Below are positions 59,261 to 64,000 of a stretch of 64,000 bases of DNA, piece by piece. The first letter of the stretch is position 1; every line of letters starts with the position of its first letter. A program made the translations under genes and the position numbers. The stretch is from Heterobilharzia americana (taxonomy: Eukaryota > Platyhelminthes > Trematoda > Strigeidida > Schistosomatidae): NCBI GenBank assembly GCA_944470555.2, contig OX104134.1, positions 70,984,678-71,048,677 on the forward strand. The letters run 5' to 3'. A model generated the notes under the pieces. It did no database searches. It was not told the origin of the DNA and was given only the letters and a program-made list of their open reading frames with translations.

Positions 59261-59699
59261 TAAGGATGCCACTAGCATTATCCCCTTGAAATTAACTTAC
59301 TTCAAGGGTAACACCATCGCAGGTGACGTTTCTGCTCACCATAGCCAGCCGACGGATAGCCCAACTATTGGAATTCTTGGAGATGTGCCTGGTAACACAC
59401 TAATGTAAAAATCACCTGCATAACAAAAACACGATCTGCTCAAAACACCAGGTTTCTGGATTATCTAAGGATATGCTCAGCTGAGTAGTGCCGGGTAAAA
59501 GTGTAATAATTATGTTCAACTATCACAATTATTCGGGGCACCGTGTTCATCAGAAAAGAGAAATTGTTCCTACACTTAATCTTTCTATCGCCAGCTTTTG
59601 GTACCACGTAGCCACACACTTTTCAGAAAACAACAGAAATAGGCATCAAATTTTTATATGATTTTTTAAGTGTGGGGTGTAAACGTTTCCCTTCTCGTG
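59261..59699. other. No gene recognised; possibly the end of the gypsy remnant
   Basis: Follows the integrase block without any feature I can name. Might hold the last codons of the integrase, but no motif is kept. Confidence 0.3.
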
Positions 59700-61035
59700 G
59701 TATTAAAGGTTGTTGTTACTATTTTCGGCGCGACCAGCACTGAATGGAACGTCATGGCACACTGGGAACCGGCATGCCACTCGACTTACAGTTTCTCCTC
59801 CTCGACTACATCCTAGAATAAGCTCAGACGGCAAGGAGCCACTCTTCTTAGTCAGCCTAGCGAGAGAGTTTTACAAGAGGTGAAACCACCGAAATTTTGC
59901 CCCTGGATGGTAACGTCCTTGAGTCCTCATGGACGCCCTAGGTGTGAGTGACCTGTGGCAGCCCATAGTCTGCCGAAATCAACAGTGTAGGGTTCGGAGA
60001 GATTCAACATTGGCACGGACCTTCATAGTCTCATCAGACTGTTTAAGCTGAAGGCATATTGTCATGCAACCCCACCACTGAGCACACTTCCGCCTTACAT
60101 TGCATTGCTCGTAGTCGACTCTCTGGTCAACTAGTCGAAGCGGACCGGCAGACATGACCTATCAAACATAATATTCCCAGCTCACTACGTTTACACTTGT
60201 GTATCCACCTTGGTCTCGAATTCGTGAGTACATTACAAGTACGGATAATTCGCGAATGACCTAGCCGTTTGTCAAGTTCCACAAGGATAAGTTTTAAAAA
60301 CTCTAAGGGAGTAGATTTTGTGCTTGATACTCTATCTGGTGTGCTCCGCGCTTAGTTCAGTAAGTGGTAGAGAGGTTCAGGAGTGCTCATGGCGTTGTGG
60401 ACCATTATCAATCCTAACCTTAGCTTTCAGCACTCCAGAGCATAAGTGTCAAATGCAGCCAGCCGCTTCCCATACATTTTAAACCTAAGTTCCCAGCCAG
60501 TTTCTTCAATCATCCCTGAATCTATACCACGCCCAGTGGCTCACTGATAATAGATTATCCTACCGTAAAGAAGGGGAAGGCTGTCGTGCCGAATCCCAGG
60601 TGAGGCCACATAAAGCCGTTGAAAATTTGGTGGGAACGGCTGCAGTCGAACTGTGTAAAAATTTGTTGCTGATTAATCAACTCCAAGTTTCTAAAAATGC
60701 GTTTCTGCCACATTTGCCCCGCATTTTAAGTGCTGAGTGACGAAAACGCCCAATCATTCTCCATATGCTGTGCTTATAGTTTCATTCCTTTGAGGTCATG
60801 CACATCGCATGCTTACGATTTACGATCTTGCATCTTCAGGTTTAAGTACGAGCTCATAACGCATTCCTCTAAGAAGACGCTACCGTCCCGACTTCCGATT
60901 CTCCTCCATCGTTTCAGGTCGTCGGCAAAAAGAACGATTTCAGCAGAAACATGTTGAGGCAGGCCATTCAAGCACATAAAAGAAGTGGATCCAGTACTCG
61001 ATTAACTGCCACGCGGGTATGAGGACAGCTGGCTA
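59700..61035 (-). mobile_element. CR1-like LINE, 3' half of RT
   Basis: Minus strand 60990-60890 reads GLPQHVSAEIVLFADDLKRW, the RT palm of CR1-type LINEs with FADD as the catalytic box. SSYPRGS with LSSTGS-like text just before it stands for the PQGSVLGP block. To the left, decayed C-terminal RT continues to near 59700. It is the 3' part of the element whose 5' part lies at 62140-64000. Confidence 0.6.
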
Positions 61036-61260
61036 GTGAGCAGTTGTTTGATCGGGATCAATTTTGAGTGATCGGTAGGACAGTAGTAGTTAAAACGGGA
61101 GAAAAACGAGCACTGTGGCAGAATGCAATTCCGTTTTTGTCGGTTCAACGGATGCACCGCGAAGTGGAACGGCATTATCTACTGACTCCGTTACGAACAC
61201 AATTTTCTGTCCGCAGCCATAACAAGACTCATTCATGGCTCATATGTATGCGTACAAATA

Positions 61261-61300
<40 letters not shown>

Positions 61301-62139
61301 CCACGTCTGAAAGTTGTGTGGTTATCCTGACGTGAATATGGACAGTAAATTATGTCCGAAACATAATCCACTAAATAATGCCGTCCTACTGTTTGATAAA
61401 TATGACGGCTGCAGCATAATCAAACGCTTTGGTTCGGAACCAAAATATTGATCGCCTGGTGGCCAGTGGTTTGGGATGGTCGATAATGGAACGGAAGCTA
61501 TCACTGCAATGGCTTCCGTATCTAGAGGACGTGAACTAAAAATTCCTTCCGTTGTTTAGTGGTGCACTTAACAAAGGATGAAAAAAGGACGGGGATTAAA
61601 GGGGAAGTAGAAAGTTGGTATAATTGTTTTTTTATCATGCGGTCGTTGATTCGACCAAACTGATTGGTCTCCATTGGCATATGGGTTCCTGTGTGGATGA
61701 CATTGCCTGCGTTCCAATTATATTATTGATGGATCGTGGCTCGCAGTGGGATCCAGGATTAACAGTTCGTCCTATTCGGGGCTCGTTGGCTTGATGTACC
61801 TGCTCCCCGGTGAGTGGTGTTGACCCCAGCGGAATTCGGATTGGGAACGATCACTTTAAACGACAGGGTGTTTTCCATTACACCACCCAGTCGCGATAGC
61901 CACTTCTCGCCCACAGCAGCCCATATGCCAATGAAGACCGATTAATTCGGTCCAGTCAACGACGGCGTGATATGAAAACAGTTATACCGAAGCTGTGCCC
62001 GCCACACGAGAAGCGGCGATCGTGGTAAATCCAGCTGACAAGTCCCAAGTGGGAACAAGTGCGCACCCTCGATTCCACTGCTAGACACGATCCATCGGAA
62101 ATAGAAAGTTAGTCGTGAATAAATTCAAGTCGACATTTC
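61036..62139. mobile_element. Insert splitting the CR1-like LINE
   Basis: CR1 reading stops at about 61035 and resumes near 62140. The ~1.1 kb between holds a TA run and, at 61918-61985, the dispersed repeat shared with 8425-8510. I cannot name the insert and part of it may be unrecognised CR1 sequence. Confidence 0.4.
61265..61297. repeat. TA microsatellite
   Basis: A run of about 16 TA units, uninterrupted, in the insert that splits the CR1-like LINE. Confidence 0.9.
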
Positions 62140-64000
62140 AAGAATTCACGTGATGGTCAGGCCAACAATAAAGCAGTATTCCTTTCTTAATCTGCATTTC
62201 GGGTCATAAGGAAGGTGATCCCTCAGTTCGTCACAACTAAGCCATTTCATTACTTTAGTAGGAATGGATAGGAAAGTCACCGGTCTGCAGTTATTCGGGC
62301 CATGTAGCCGACCCACTTGAAGGCTGGCTTAATGTGACCCAACCTTCAGGGATCAGACGCTTAACCGCTGACATACAGGATCTCCACATAACTTGACTCA
62401 TGGGTCCCCCAAGACTGACGCCCCTTCATGCAGAACCACCACATGGATTTCGTCCAGCTGTAGTTTGTTCTGTACAAAATCAGCGATTGAGAGTTCTATT
62501 TGGCTAGTGGGATATGCGTTAACTCCTGACGATGAAAGCATTTGCAAATACTGATTTGCTAGGACTTCCACCCTCTCACTGTTGCTGCTATTCAGACCTT
62601 CAGATCCTAACAACTGGGAGACCACTTCTTCGGCCCACTGGAGCAATGCAGCGTGGCAAACAAGTTTCTCGGGTTAGAAGGGATGCTTGTAAGCCCAAAC
62701 CAAAGCCACTTCCGATCGTGTTTCAATTCCTTCGCGCGTTTGTTTACTGTCTGTCTGAACATTCTGGGCTCGGCCAGGTGAAATATTGTTGACAAAGGTA
62801 GTTTACGACTGGATCCACTCATTGGCTTAGGTAACTTAGAGAGCTTTGAGGTTGAGAGAGGATCAGGCTGGCTGACGACGTGTTTGATTTGACGGAGTGG
62901 AAATTTCCAATAAGTGCTCACTTCCAACTGCACATGGTCAGCTTCTCAGCCCACCTGTTCTAGTGACATTCGAAGAGTTGGGATGTCCAGTCACCTGAAG
63001 TTCTAGTGACACTCAATGGAGGGTCATGACATTTTGGGTTTATGTACACTTGAATCCCACAACAGCGTGATCCTTCCTGCTTCAAAGGAAGGAGACTTGT
63101 TAGGTTATCCACCGAGGATTCCCCGCTCATGAGGATACAGCCTAAGCGAGATGGTTTTGGGTGTCCTATCACCACACCAATGATCTTATATTTCCCGTTG
63201 TACCCTGCCCCTCAACAAGTTTGGAGAATTGATGCTTCAGTGGTGTCGTCATTGCCACTGAACGTATGGTTTTCGGAGTTAACCTTGAAGTGATGATCTC
63301 TTAGAAAGATATCCCAAATTAAGAAGGCGGCTGACTACCTCTAATATTTGGTTGTCGTGCCTGATGCCAGCTGGTGGCCTCTTGTAGGCGGCCTTCGCTA
63401 TCTACTGAGTAGCCCTGAAAAGCTTCACAGAGCACAGCTGGTTTCCTCAAAACAGTCCATAAAGCGCCAACTCGCTCCGCTTTCCGGCTGCAGTGTCATA
63501 GCCAAACAGTGTGGCCTCTGAGAAAGTTAGCTCCTCATTCGAGATTTAGAAAGGTACCTGTCTCGGTGTCACCCTTAAGGCGGACGATGGTGCCACCACT
63601 GAGTTCCTGCAGTTCACCTACCTTATAAGAACCGCTTTTTGCATTCGTACAGCCTAAATTTATGCACTCCTCTTTGAACGCACCCTTTCGGAACCGACTG
63701 CATTGGACGTTCCAGCTGAATCCATAGGCGCGGGTGTTGGCAACCTGTCTCAGTGTGGCCTGGCAGTGAAGTGTTCTCCACCCCTCCCTAGCTTTCGTGA
63801 CCGTAAAATTTGCCAACGGTGCGCTTGTCCCGGTCTTTTGTTGTAACCTGTCGTTGCACAACCCATCAGGACTCATGGGTAGAGCAGGCAGCACAAGATG
63901 TTCTCTTGGTCAGGATACCGCAAATATGGACACTGCCGTGTGGGGGGACAGAAATACCAAATCGTTCAGCATTCGTATGGAGTCGTCATTCTTTATGGGC
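62140..64000 (-). mobile_element. CR1-like LINE, endonuclease and first half of RT
   Basis: Minus strand, from the right: a front region to about 63660, INLGCTNAKSGSYKVGELQE at 63655-63600 (start of the CR1 endonuclease, NARS..K..EL), decayed endonuclease to about 62950, then LLQWAEEVVSQLLG and VNAYPTSQIELS with VQNKLQLDE at 62640-62440, then NNCRPVTFLSIPTKVMKWL near 62300, the RT block N.YRPVSLLS...K..E. The frame is open for over 100 codons near 63535-63894 and broken elsewhere. It runs off the window edge. It resembles schistosome CR1-type elements (SR1 or Perere class); the exact name is not certain. Confidence 0.65.

Overview
This looks like a flatworm nuclear genome window, most likely a schistosome or related blood fluke. 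The reasons are very long introns, few coding exons, a dense layer of decayed non-LTR retrotransposons of the RTE type, Penelope-like elements, a Ty3/gypsy remnant, a CR1-like LINE, and short repeats that carry hammerhead-ribozyme-like cores of the schistosome S-alpha SINE type. The species is an inference; nothing in the window fixes it.

The one confidently assembled host gene is PTEN, the lipid and protein phosphatase. It lies on the minus strand from the start codon at 48639 to the stop at 2774. I assembled it from seven coding exons (48431-48639, 43061-43235, 30438-30675, 23723-24072, 9923-9997, 9196-9342, 2774-3559). All have GT donors and AG acceptors, and all phases are consistent. They give 1,980 coding bases including the stop, 659 residues. 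Numbering matches human PTEN exactly through the catalytic core. The striking point is that the signature His123 is Asn, while Cys124, Arg130, Asp92 and the TI loop are conserved. A Ser/Pro-rich insertion sits in the C2 domain, and a ~260-residue acidic tail replaces the short vertebrate tail.

The six introns (43.9 kb) are mostly mobile DNA. From left to right: RTE family A fragments (1-125, 1235-1530); a family A copy with nested SINE and possible solo LTR (4390-7965); a family A copy on the minus strand (10985-14130); a Penelope-like element (14280-16480); two opposed family A fragments (16550-19030); a head-to-head Penelope-like structure with 289-bp inverted arms and an RTE family B fragment inside it (19391-22256); a family A 3' fragment (25450-25880); a hammerhead SINE (26665-26840); two abutting family B copies (27115-30312); a family A 5' fragment with a nested insert (31440-32220); a second hammerhead SINE (32950-33125); small fragments; an almost full-length family B copy (34904-37743); a third LINE type and a long family A copy (38280-42280).

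Upstream of the last-mentioned copies, inside the first two introns, lie more family A pieces (43600-45060, 46980-48250). Right of PTEN there is a near-complete family A copy (50430-53680), unassigned sequence with two notable open frames (54718-55062, 55354-55569), a Ty3/gypsy pol remnant (57850-59260) and a CR1-like LINE on the minus strand (about 59700-64000, split by an insert). All the elements read here carry stops or frameshifts, so none appears autonomous. No CRISPR, rRNA or convincing tRNA gene is seen.
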